Assembly (NCBI GenBank): GCA_003151535.1
Contig: PLXT01000022.1
Location: 322 to 15,417 of the forward strand
DNA length: 15,096 bases
Reading direction: 5' to 3'
DNA from: Methanobacterium sp.
Lineage (GTDB): Archaea; Methanobacteriota; Methanobacteria; Methanobacteriales; Methanobacteriaceae
In this document: piece by piece, positions 7,182 through 13,809 of the stretch
Layout: each line of letters starts with the position of its first letter
Numbering within the stretch: the stretch's first letter is position 1
The notes under the pieces: generated by a model
Database searches by the model: none
Seen by the model: the letters and a program-made list of their open reading frames with translations, nothing else
What the model was told of the DNA's origin: nothing
Program-made: the position numbers and the translations under genes

Positions 7182-7649
7182 ATGGTTTTTTGCATTGAAT
7201 GCGGCAAAAAAAATGAGAATAATGCAAAATTCTGTTTTTACTGTGGTAAATCTATTAACCCCCAAGTAAATTTTAAAGAAAATAAAAAAACGAAGATAAA
7301 TGATAATTCTTCTCCATTAACATTGAAAATGAAAATGAATTATTTGAAAAGAGATTTAGCATTTATAAACCAACTGTTAAATGAAATCCAGAACCTTCCT
7401 AAAAAAATTAAAGAAAATGTAAAAAATCCTACAACAAAAGATATTCAAATACAAATAGACCAAATCGAGAAAAAATTAAACGAAAAATTAAAGGTCATAG
7501 ATCCATCTGTTGTTAATATTAGATTAAATAAAGATCCTAACAAAGTCAATAAACTCCAAATAAATACAAAAATTGACAAAGAAAAAATTCAACAAATTAC
7601 AAATTCATACTTGGGAATGAGTCTTAACTACAATAACATAAAAAAATAA
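7182..7649 (+). CDS. Zinc-ribbon coiled-coil protein, third gene of the operon
   Basis: This is a 155-residue basic protein. An excellent ribosome site (AAAGGAGGA) overlaps the end of the preceding gene, and the two coding regions are two bases apart. Residues 4-21 hold the third copy of the zinc ribbon (C4, C7, C18, C21). MVFCIECGKKNENNAKFC closely parallels MVYCQNCGTKNDDSSNFC of the first gene. After a Lys/Asn linker come long amphipathic helices (about 50-115, LKMKMNYLKRDLAFINQLLN and IQIQIDQIEKKLNEKLKV) that should form a coiled coil, then a short beta-like tail. There are no catalytic motifs. It is probably a structural or regulatory partner of the ATPase-protease, with the shared ribbon serving assembly or a common ligand. 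That is inference. Confidence 0.88.
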   Translation: MVFCIECGKKNENNAKFCFYCGKSINPQVNFKENKKTKINDNSSPLTLKMKMNYLKRDLAFINQLLNEIQNLPKKIKENVKNPTTKDIQIQIDQIEKKLNEKLKVIDPSVVNIRLNKDPNKVNKLQINTKIDKEKIQQITNSYLGMSLNYNNIKK

Positions 7650-7650
7650 A

Positions 7651-7657
7651 TTTTTTT
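7651..7657 (+). terminator. Oligo-T terminator of the zinc-ribbon operon
   Basis: A run of seven T begins two bases after the stop of the last operon gene, the typical end signal of archaeal transcripts. No stem precedes it. Confidence 0.5.
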
Positions 7658-7743
7658 GAATTCAAATTATTTGGAAAATTAAAGTGTGAAAATATTGAGC
7701 ATAAGGTATTTGCGAAAGTATTTATGAATTTTGTATATTCGTG

Positions 7744-7763
7744 TTCTATTCTATTCTATTCTC
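7744..7763. repeat. TTCTA short tandem repeat
   Basis: Three perfect copies of TTCTA (7744-7758) are followed by TTCTC. It lies outside any coding region and has no visible role. Confidence 0.7.
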
Positions 7764-7862
7764 GCATTTTCTTGATCATATTATGGATACTTTCTTGTAT
7801 TTGCTGTAGAGTGACAAAACATTTACTAAAACACTAAAGGATTTGATAAATTTCCAAAACAT

Positions 7863-8092
7863 TCATGTTTTTTTCATTACAATTAATAGTATTACAAAAA
7901 ATAAAAAAAGTAGGAAAATAGATCGTTTATGTCCACATAAGGTAATGAAATTTAATTGTGTTCCCACATGACTAGCAGCGTTTAAAATAGACTCAATAGT
8001 TTGGAAATACAAGATAATGATTTTCTTAACCATAGAGGATATGGGATTTAAAAATAGACGCAATAGGTTGGAAATAAAATTGTAAATTCCAT
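7863..8092 (-). pseudogene. Small membrane protein gene, probably frameshifted at a T run
   Basis: A textbook ribosome site (AAAGGAGG, seven bases before the ATG at 8092) drives a frame that stops after only 14 codons (MEFTILFPTYCVYF, stop 8048-8050). The stop falls at a run of five T on the minus strand. Adding one T there would fuse it to the following frame (LNPISSMVKKIIILYFQTI onward), which runs to 7863 and ends in a hydrophobic helix (SIFLLFLFFVILLIV) and MKKT. The restored product would be about 76 residues with one C-terminal membrane segment. A sequencing error, true decay or phase variation at the homopolymer would all fit. A TTATTTCTAC motif (8121-8130) just upstream recalls the leader copies A to C. 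Confidence 0.4.
7981..8077. repeat. Imperfect 30-bp direct repeat, period 66
   Basis: The segments at 7981-8010 and 8047-8077 share TTTAAA-ATAGAC-CAATAG-TTGGAAATA with about three substitutions and one extra A in the second. The extra A lies in the homopolymer where the frameshift of the small gene is suspected. It is a local duplication inside the broken gene. Confidence 0.65.
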
Positions 8093-8395
8093 ATTGAATC
8101 CTCCTTTAATAATGTTTAAAGTAGAAATAATTGTCTATGTTTATTTAATAATATTCTAAGTTAGAAAGATTCAGGATGATCTTCCTCTTTGGACTACTTT
8201 TTTCTATTTAATTTTGTTTTATCTTCTCATATCCAACTCCTATTTTTCTATGAACGTGAAAAGTAATTATAAAAATATAAGTAGTATTAATCTGAATCTT
8301 AATTTAAGAATGGAGGATATAATAAAGAATACGATATAATATTAATACTAATTTGATAATAATTTATGTCAAAAACAGAAGTAAGGTTGATAATT

Positions 8396-8846
8396 CTATC
8401 TATCTTCTTTATAAATAATTTTATATTTTTTTAGTATTTTTTTAAGATTTTTATCTATTGATATATTCCATGGTGGAAATTGACCAATTTTCATCAAATA
8501 ATCATTATTATCACTTATTTTAACAGTATAGTACTGGATGGCTTCATTACAACCTGCACAATTATAAGTTATGTTTAATATCTCTCCAGATGACGGGTTA
8601 GTTACTGAAGGATTTTGAGGGTATTCTGTGGCTTGTTTAGAAAGAGGACTTTTTTCTAGAATCCCCCTATTTACATAATGATCACCATAACGATCAGTTT
8701 TATATTTATATACAAATGTTTGTATTGAATCGCAGTTTTCGCAAAATAAATTGATACTAGGAAGTTTAATACTTGATATACTTGAAGGAATTAACTTTAA
8801 ATGATTTATACAAAGGATAATTCTCAAGAAAATCTTTATATGGCAT
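8396..8846 (-). pseudogene. Zinc-binding protein gene, frameshifted and C-terminally truncated
   Basis: The 143-codon frame starting at a TTG (8827) lacks a ribosome site. The real start is the ATG at 8846, seven bases after GGAG, giving MPYKDFLENYPLYKSFKVN. This frame stops at 8766-8768, and the sequence continues one frame over as IPSSISSIKLPSINLFCENC. The shift lies near 8789-8795. The rest has two CX2C pairs (CENC, CAGC) and the signature KIGQFPPWNISIDKNL. From memory, this belongs to a common uncharacterised family with a YPLY-type N-terminus, an N-terminal zinc-binding part and a long helical C-terminal half after the FPPW region. Here that half is missing: the frame ends KIIYKEDR soon after. 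Two lesions in one gene mark it as a pseudogene, or a very recent decay. It is last in the leftward cluster. Confidence 0.7.
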
Positions 8847-8868
8847 TTTAAAACTCCTATTAAATTTT

Positions 8869-8923
8869 TAACAATTGTTATTCTTTCTACTGAACAATTC
8901 CTTTAATAAACTATTGTTCAGTA
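8869..8923 (-). promoter_or_regulatory. Two palindromes upstream of the broken zinc-protein gene
   Basis: TAACAATTGTTA (8869-8880) is a perfect 12-bp palindrome. Next to it, TACTGAACAAT (8888-8898) and ATTGTTCAGTA (8913-8923) form a perfect 11-bp inverted repeat around 14 bases. A related half-site (ACAATTCAGTAAA) recurs near 8963-8976. All lie between the 375-aa gene and the broken gene, so they may be operator sites for the latter or an intergenic hairpin in a shared transcript. Confidence 0.5.
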
Positions 8924-8989
8924 AAATGAACAAAGAAATCTTTTGTAAATCCCAAATACAAACAACAATTCAGTAAATTTTTGGATTAT

Positions 8990-10117
8990 TTAATTATTCT
9001 GATATTTAGGATTATATTTTTTTGCTGGTTCTGTAGTTCTCTGCGGAAGCCCATAACCAAAATCTTCATCTAAAACTTTATTGGTAAAAATATCAGGATA
9101 GTTAGCTATCAAAAAATAGGTAATTATTCCATGTCTATCTGTAGAACATCCTTTACTAACTCCTTCTCCCCATATATTATTATACATTTCATCTAAAAAT
9201 TTTTCACCCCATCCTTTGGAGTTTTCTAATAATTTATTTAAATCTTCAATTGTGTTAATGTCAGTTAATTTTAACATTTCAATATCCCTTGGAATCATAT
9301 TCATACCCATTGGACCTATTTCAACTCCAAGAGATTTGATAATGTTAATCCAATATTCAACTGTTTGAGATTCATTAAGATATTTTCTTAAACAATTAAC
9401 ACTTAGCTCATTATCATTTTCACATTCGTGATGAATATTTTTTTTAGGTATTTTGTAAATTCTTTGATTTGAAGTTTTATTAAGATTATATTCTCTAAAT
9501 AATTCTGGAAATTCATCGTTTAATGTTTTTAAGACTTCATAAGTAATTTGACGAACACTAGCTAATTCTATACCTGGTATGTCACCGCTACTATTTTCAA
9601 GTTCATATGTAACTCCTAATGAATTATTCCGAGTTAAATCGTTATATTCTGGATTTAATTCAGCATCAATATGAGTTCCACCATCTTTATGAACAACAGA
9701 AAGAACCAGGTCTTTTCTTGAGAATATATTGCCTTGCATATCTTTGATTACTTTTTTATTCCACCAAATATCAAATGGAACTTTATTATCCTTAATTGGA
9801 CTACTTTCTAGATATGGACTATATTTACACATTGCCCCTTCTCCTATTATCATTTCCATACATGTCAATGTAGATTGACCTAGTATATTTTTAGGATCTA
9901 AATCATTTGTAGTATCATAAAATAATATATCTTTTTTATTAAGATGGGTTAATAATGAAACAGTTCTTCCTTTATCGTACAATAAAGCCCGAAGTACATT
10001 TGTCATTTGTTTAGCTTCGCTTTCAATTCCTTTATCATATTCCATTGCACGTCTTGTTAGAAATCCAATCTGTTCTTCTAAATGTAATATAAATTCTTCT
10101 TCTGTTTGTTTAACCAT
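8990..10117 (-). CDS. Conserved protein of unknown function (KDGGxHxD motif)
   Basis: This is a 375-residue soluble protein. I chose the ATG at 10117 because GGGAG lies eight bases before it; the upstream ATG at 10162 has no ribosome site and would add 15 residues. Residues from Met 10117: a helical N-terminus (about 6-75, EEQIGFLTRRAMEYDKGIES), a core with PFDIWWNKKVIKD (114-126), and SRKDLVLSVVHKDGGTHID (133-151). Together these recall a widespread bacterial and archaeal family whose conserved motif is KDGGxHxD, without known activity. The C-terminal 150 residues (LKLTDINTIEDLNKLLENS, then a CSTDRHGIITYFL region) look like an added helical domain. Motif residues Asp, His and Asp could be catalytic or metal-binding, but that is a guess. 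It follows the 102-aa tail-anchored gene by about 125 bases on the same strand. Confidence 0.85.
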   Translation of the reverse strand: MVKQTEEEFILHLEEQIGFLTRRAMEYDKGIESEAKQMTNVLRALLYDKGRTVSLLTHLNKKDILFYDTTNDLDPKNILGQSTLTCMEMIIGEGAMCKYSPYLESSPIKDNKVPFDIWWNKKVIKDMQGNIFSRKDLVLSVVHKDGGTHIDAELNPEYNDLTRNNSLGVTYELENSSGDIPGIELASVRQITYEVLKTLNDEFPELFREYNLNKTSNQRIYKIPKKNIHHECENDNELSVNCLRKYLNESQTVEYWINIIKSLGVEIGPMGMNMIPRDIEMLKLTDINTIEDLNKLLENSKGWGEKFLDEMYNNIWGEGVSKGCSTDRHGIITYFLIANYPDIFTNKVLDEDFGYGLPQRTTEPAKKYNPKYQNN

Positions 10118-10242
10118 CAAACCAACTCCCAAATAATTATCACATTGGTACTTATTTTTCATACTAAATATTTTTACTGGAAAATTAACAAATATTATTC
10201 GGAGTTACTACGAAATATTTTCCTATTTAATCCTGCCTTAAA

Positions 10243-10551
10243 TTATCCTTTGAAATATAATAATCCTGTCAAAACCGCTAAAACTATTGTACAAAGAATT
10301 AAAATTATTGTCAATATATTTAAATTATCTTGGGATTTTTTCAATAATTTTTGAGAATCATATGTTTGTTTTAGTAAAAGAGGTACTATATGTTCAGTTG
10401 GGAACTTCCAACCTATTTCTGCAGGATCTGTACTTTTTTTAAGTTCCGTATCAAAATGAATAGTATCATTCATGATTTTTAAGTGTTCTTCTATATATTT
10501 ATTTAATATTCCATCGATATCTTCAGGGTCATGATCTATATAATTCCCCAA
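10243..10551 (-). CDS. Tail-anchored small membrane protein
   Basis: This is 102 residues from a TTG start (10551); an in-frame stop lies just upstream and no good ribosome site is visible, so the start is uncertain (Met27 is an alternative). Residues 1-75 are soluble and acidic to mixed. Residues about 78-100 (NILTIILILCTIVLAVLTGL) form one membrane helix, leaving the bulk in the cytoplasm if the usual tail-anchor topology applies. It is followed on the same strand by the 375-aa protein and the broken zinc-protein gene, suggesting a transcript in the order 10551 to 8396. There is no recognisable family. A single-helix partner that places the 375-aa protein at the membrane is a speculation from context. 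Confidence 0.6.
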   Translation of the reverse strand: MGNYIDHDPEDIDGILNKYIEEHLKIMNDTIHFDTELKKSTDPAEIGWKFPTEHIVPLLLKQTYDSQKLLKKSQDNLNILTIILILCTIVLAVLTGLLYFKG

Positions 10552-10600
10552 GAATTAATCATTTAAAACTAGAATTTATTATTTCCTATTTAATTTTTAA

Positions 10601-10981
10601 TTAAATTGGAAGTGTTGATTGTACTTCGACTTTCCTTTTAGATACTGTATGGTTTTTATGAGAAGTTTTAACTGTGTTATAGATTGATGCATCTAGATAG
10701 GTTTGTAGTGATGGTTCTTTTATTAATATTGTGTCCATATTCACGTCTAGGATCTGTACTTTTTCCATTAGTTTTGGCCAATATCCTAATAATTTCCAGT
10801 CTTCACTTCTATCAAGGAACAGGTTCATGTTATTAATATAGTTTATCTGATCCTGCATAGAGTTGTAAAAGCGATTGAATTCATCTCTTGTAAATACTAT
10901 GACTTCTTCATGTTCCTGGAACATTTCAGGATGGTATAGTTCTGCAATTCTTCCTTTGGGTACTCCTTCACTCACTCTCAT
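10601..10981 (-). CDS. Small soluble protein of the F-x-E-H-E family (paralogue of 342-704)
   Basis: This is 126 residues from the ATG at 10981. An ATG further upstream (10996) is open too, but GGAG lies nine bases before 10981, and starting there aligns MRVSEGV with MRLSVIE of the paralogue. Residues about 21-39 (FQEHEEVIVFTRDEFNRFY) are the family core. A helical, Trp-containing middle and a basic, Ser/Thr-rich tail (KTSHKNHTVSKRKVEV) follow. In the paralogue the tail is acidic. The upstream region is homologous to that of the paralogue and contains a perfect dyad. It is divergent from the membrane protein at 11128, with 146 bases between them. There are no enzymatic motifs and the function is unknown. 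Confidence 0.82.
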   Translation of the reverse strand: MRVSEGVPKGRIAELYHPEMFQEHEEVIVFTRDEFNRFYNSMQDQINYINNMNLFLDRSEDWKLLGYWPKLMEKVQILDVNMDTILIKEPSLQTYLDASIYNTVKTSHKNHTVSKRKVEVQSTLPI

Positions 10982-10993
10982 ACTCATCAACTC

Positions 10994-11055
10994 CATATGT
11001 AGAAATAAATGTATGGATAACTGAACATATCTCTATTGAGATAGAGTGCATATGA
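10994..11055 (-). promoter_or_regulatory. Leader/promoter element, copy C, with perfect dyad
   Basis: The minus strand reads TCATATGC (TATA-like, about 11047-11054), then TCTATCTCAATAGAGATA, whose core TATCTC-AATA-GAGATA (11028-11043) is a perfect inverted repeat, and finally TTATTTCTAC just before the Shine-Dalgarno. Copies A and B align with it over the whole length. Because the region is divergent, the dyad could also affect the gene at 11128. Confidence 0.6.
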
Positions 11056-11127
11056 GAATAAGATAAATAAAAAATTTTAAGTAAAAATGTTCCTATAGTA
11101 TTATCAAATAATAGAAGGTGTGGAAAA

Positions 11128-11514
11128 ATGAAATCCGGAACTGAAAGTTTGAGCGTCAACATGGGAACTTCTATAGTTCTTCTTGAGGTATTTTTAGTTG
11201 CAATTATCCTTGCGCTAATAGTTACTGTTGTAAATAGTGTTTTTGAAGTTCAACTACTAGCAATTACCCTTGTATCTCCACTAATTATTCTTAACATTGT
11301 TTTTATTTATTATTGTAGAAAACGGAAAGTTTGGAGCTATGCTGGAGCTTCAATTTTAGGTACAATAGGAGTTATTCTCCGTGTTGTTATAAGCACTCAA
11401 CCTAATCTAGAAGTAGGTGGAGGCCTCCCAATAGGAATCACAGTACTTTACATAGTCTTAGGTGCCATGGTTGCCCTGAAAAATTACGAAGCAATGTTAG
11501 AATTAAAGATGTAA
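11128..11514 (+). CDS. Small four-helix membrane protein
   Basis: This is a 128-residue protein with AAGGTG eight bases before the ATG. About four membrane helices are predicted (15-36, 41-62, 70-90, 100-118), with a short basic loop (YYCRKRKVW) after the second, putting that loop in the cytoplasm by the positive-inside rule. There is no signal peptide cleavage site and no catalytic motif. It stands alone, divergent from the F-x-E-H-E paralogue at 10601-10981. Small proteins of this shape are frequent and uncharacterised in methanogens. Confidence 0.78.
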   Translation: MKSGTESLSVNMGTSIVLLEVFLVAIILALIVTVVNSVFEVQLLAITLVSPLIILNIVFIYYCRKRKVWSYAGASILGTIGVILRVVISTQPNLEVGGGLPIGITVLYIVLGAMVALKNYEAMLELKM

Positions 11515-11601
11515 GTATGAAAATTGTAGTTTCTTTGATCATAGTTGTTGTAAATCTGTAAATAATTTATATTAAAACTGAATAATAGAATATCCATTTG
11601 G

Positions 11602-11695
11602 CCAATAGTTCTTAATAAGGGATAAATTTGATATTAATCCATTCTGAACTATCATAAATAAGTATGTACACCTACCCCAAACTATATAGAAACAT
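11602..11695. repeat. Left direct repeat flanking the DUF5677-like gene
   Basis: Bases 11623-11670 match 13703-13750 at 45 of 48 positions without gaps. The last 20 bases, ATCATAAATAAGTATGTACA, are identical. Weaker similarity with small gaps extends on both sides, to about 11602 and 11695. The copies have the same orientation and lie exactly 2080 bases apart. The gene between them occupies 1515 of those bases. Confidence 0.75.
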
Positions 11696-11740
11696 GCTAT
11701 TGTCATAGTATTTAATATTAAGATTAGTTCACGATAAATT

Positions 11741-11756
11741 TGTAGATATATCTACA
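11741..11756. repeat. 16-bp perfect palindrome
   Basis: TGTAGATATATCTACA is its own reverse complement. It lies between the arms of an 8-bp inverted repeat (11723-11730 and 11793-11800), so a larger foldback is possible. Its role is unknown. Confidence 0.7.
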
Positions 11757-12025
11757 GCTAGCCTATATAATTCAAAATAATAAAAAAAGTTTGAACTAAT
11801 GGGTTTAGCCACGTTCCTAATAGATCAAAGATCTCATAAGTGCATTAACATTTAAAGCTATTCGTTTACTCATAGATACATTCATTTATTCATACATGAA
11901 GAAGATAGTATGTCCTCTACTGAAAGATGCTGTTAATTTAAGATGTTTTAGATATTGCAAAGTTTCTGTTAAAATAATTTATTTAAATTATACGTTTTAT
12001 ATAGATGGATCTGTAAAATGTTTTG

Positions 12026-13540
12026 CTATTTTTTGATATTATCTAATTCTTCACTTCGTTTTTCTATTCCTTTTTGAACTTCAACTGCTTTCATTCCAAT
12101 TTCTTTTATAAAATAAAGGTTTATTTTTATTATGGTTAAACTTTCAAAATCAGGTTTAAAATTTAATATACAATTAGTAACATGCATTAAAGAAATTGCT
12201 ACATTTTGAATTGGATCTGCAAGACCGTAATTGGAAGCTCCAACACTTAATATTTTATTCTGAAAATCATTCCTTAAACCTAAACTATAAAGACCTCTTG
12301 AACTCCCATGAACATGTGCAGATGATAATTTAAAAAATGGATGAAACCTATCAAGCCCAATATGTTTTTCTAATTCTGTAAAAGACTGTTTTTTCACTTT
12401 ATCTTTTGGTATCCATCCCCAATCTCTAAAATAATTCTTACCATATTCATTACATAAATTATCTTTTCTTTCTTCCAGTTTATCCAAAAATTCTACTTCA
12501 TGTGGCGGATAACCTAATTCTTCGCAGTGTTCTTGATAGATCAAAGCTTCTTTGTATCTCATTATGGTTTCATGTTCTAAATATCTTTGAGAGATAACAT
12601 TATCGTTATTGTATAAAAAAATAGAAATTACTGCTAACTCATGTATGCTTCTCCATCTAGCATTAGCACCATCAGGAAATCCTGCCTTTAATAAAGAGAG
12701 AACTTCATTAGCTATTCGCAAAGCCCTAGCATGAATCCCTATAAGAGCATTAAATTTAATATCCTCCCTAAAGCCTTGTTGGACAATCTTTTTCCTGTGT
12801 TTATCAACAGTATCCAAAGAAACCCTAATTAAACACTCTAATAAATCTAAAGGTTCCTTCCAATCATCATATAAAATCAATTCGAATTCTTCCCTATACT
12901 CTTTTTGTTCTGTTAACATCTCTTTACCAAGAGATTTAAGTGATTCAAACCAAACTTGAGCAATATCTGGTATCAATTTGTTTGCAAGACCATTTTTTAA
13001 TTTATCCATATCTTTGCCAGATGGAAATCTATTTTTTTTCTTAATATTAGCTGCTATCACTGTTGTCATTATTTTTGAATTTAAATCTGTATCATTCCTT
13101 CCAGATTCATTGATTTTAACCTTTTTATCTCTTAAATACGTTTCATATCGATTCATATCAATTTCTTTTTCCAATTGCGTTATTAAATTAAGGAGTTTTG
13201 GAAAATCACTTTCCAATCTTACCTTAAAATTATCATAATATTCTGCATCAATTTTTTTCATTTCTTGGAAAAAATCCATGTGAATAATTAAGTGTACATC
13301 TTTTTGGACATCTTTATAGCTATTCTCTATTTTTTCACGTGTAGCTGTTGATAATTCATATTCTTCAAGGTTTTTTGGAGTTAAATTGCTAAAAAATTTG
13401 TCAATAAGTTTAGCATAAAATGAAGACTTAAATAATTCAAAAAAATAATCCTGTAAAATTTCTGATTTTTGATATTCATTGAGAATTAAAACAAATGAAC
13501 TAAATAATTCATCCAATTCGATATAAAACTTTTCAGTCAT
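12026..13540 (-). CDS. DUF5677-like family protein
   Basis: This is a 504-residue soluble, mostly helical protein. The N-terminal 220 residues are charged and helical with no known motif. From about 262 the sequence has the features I associate with Pfam DUF5677: ALIGIHARALRIANEVLSLL, then GFPDGANARWRSIHELAVI (R297, H300, E301), a YGKNYFRDWGW region, SSAHVHGSSRGLYSLG (H409, H411) and GASNYGLADP. The conserved Arg, His and Glu residues may form an active or binding site, but no activity is established that I know of. No Shine-Dalgarno precedes the ATG at 13540. A TATA-like TTATAATG about 24 bases upstream suggests a leaderless transcript, unlike most neighbours. The gene stands alone between direct repeats, as though it was inserted or mobilised as a unit. 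The family assignment is from memory and should be confirmed. Confidence 0.85.
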   Translation of the reverse strand: MTEKFYIELDELFSSFVLILNEYQKSEILQDYFFELFKSSFYAKLIDKFFSNLTPKNLEEYELSTATREKIENSYKDVQKDVHLIIHMDFFQEMKKIDAEYYDNFKVRLESDFPKLLNLITQLEKEIDMNRYETYLRDKKVKINESGRNDTDLNSKIMTTVIAANIKKKNRFPSGKDMDKLKNGLANKLIPDIAQVWFESLKSLGKEMLTEQKEYREEFELILYDDWKEPLDLLECLIRVSLDTVDKHRKKIVQQGFREDIKFNALIGIHARALRIANEVLSLLKAGFPDGANARWRSIHELAVISIFLYNNDNVISQRYLEHETIMRYKEALIYQEHCEELGYPPHEVEFLDKLEERKDNLCNEYGKNYFRDWGWIPKDKVKKQSFTELEKHIGLDRFHPFFKLSSAHVHGSSRGLYSLGLRNDFQNKILSVGASNYGLADPIQNVAISLMHVTNCILNFKPDFESLTIIKINLYFIKEIGMKAVEVQKGIEKRSEELDNIKK

Positions 13541-13560
13541 ATACTTAATTTATTTAAAAC

Positions 13561-13568
13561 CATTATAA
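13561..13568 (-). promoter_or_regulatory. TATA-like box of the DUF5677-like gene
   Basis: The minus strand reads TTATAATG, ending 20 bases before the ATG at 13540. That distance would put transcription start at or next to the start codon, consistent with the absence of a Shine-Dalgarno. This is inference from spacing. Confidence 0.4.
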
Positions 13569-13682
13569 TGTTTTTTCATCCAAATATATTTGTATTAAAA
13601 TATAATTTATACTTGCATTATTGAGGTCCAATATTTAGGTAACTGAAGGTGTATTAAATTAACTATATTTTATGTGCATTAA

Positions 13683-13776
13683 ACCAATATTCTGTAATAA
13701 AAGTAAATTTGATATTAAAACATTCTAAACTATCATAAATAAGTATGTACAACTATCCCCAACTGTATAAACACAT
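13683..13776. repeat. Right direct repeat flanking the DUF5677-like gene
   Basis: This is the partner of 11602-11695 (see there for identity). It lies about 143 bases upstream of the DUF5677-like start, outside its putative core promoter. Confidence 0.75.
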
Positions 13777-13809
13777 AGATAAATAATGACCTTTAAAACT
13801 AAATTTAGC

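Larger units (their letters stand above)
7650..8395. other. Gap with a broken small gene, tandem repeat and duplicated segment
   Basis: About 750 bases contain no intact gene on either strand. The gap holds the operon terminator, a TTCTA short tandem repeat (7744-7763), a probable frameshifted leftward gene (7863-8092) with an internally duplicated 30-bp segment, and a 9-bp inverted repeat AAGATTCAG/CTGAATCTT with arms over 100 bases apart (starting near 8165 and ending near 8300). I see nothing in the rest. Confidence 0.5.
11515..12025. other. Intergenic region with direct repeat and palindrome
   Basis: About 510 bases have no gene on either strand. The region holds the left copy of the 2080-bp-spaced direct repeat (11602-11695) and a 16-bp perfect palindrome (11741-11756) framed by an 8-bp inverted repeat (ATTAGTTC 11723-11730, GAACTAAT 11793-11800). 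No more structure is seen up to the stop of the DUF5677-like gene. Confidence 0.6.

Noticed and set aside
10106..10354. Plus-strand 82-codon frame
   Set aside because: Covers the 3' part of the tail-anchored gene and the start of the 375-aa gene; composition is typical of a shadow.
10968..11162. Minus-strand 64-codon frame between the divergent genes
   Set aside because: Overlaps both starts and the conserved leader; no family resemblance.
12978..13238. Plus-strand frame inside the DUF5677-like gene
   Set aside because: Antisense shadow with Phe/Ser/Leu-rich composition.
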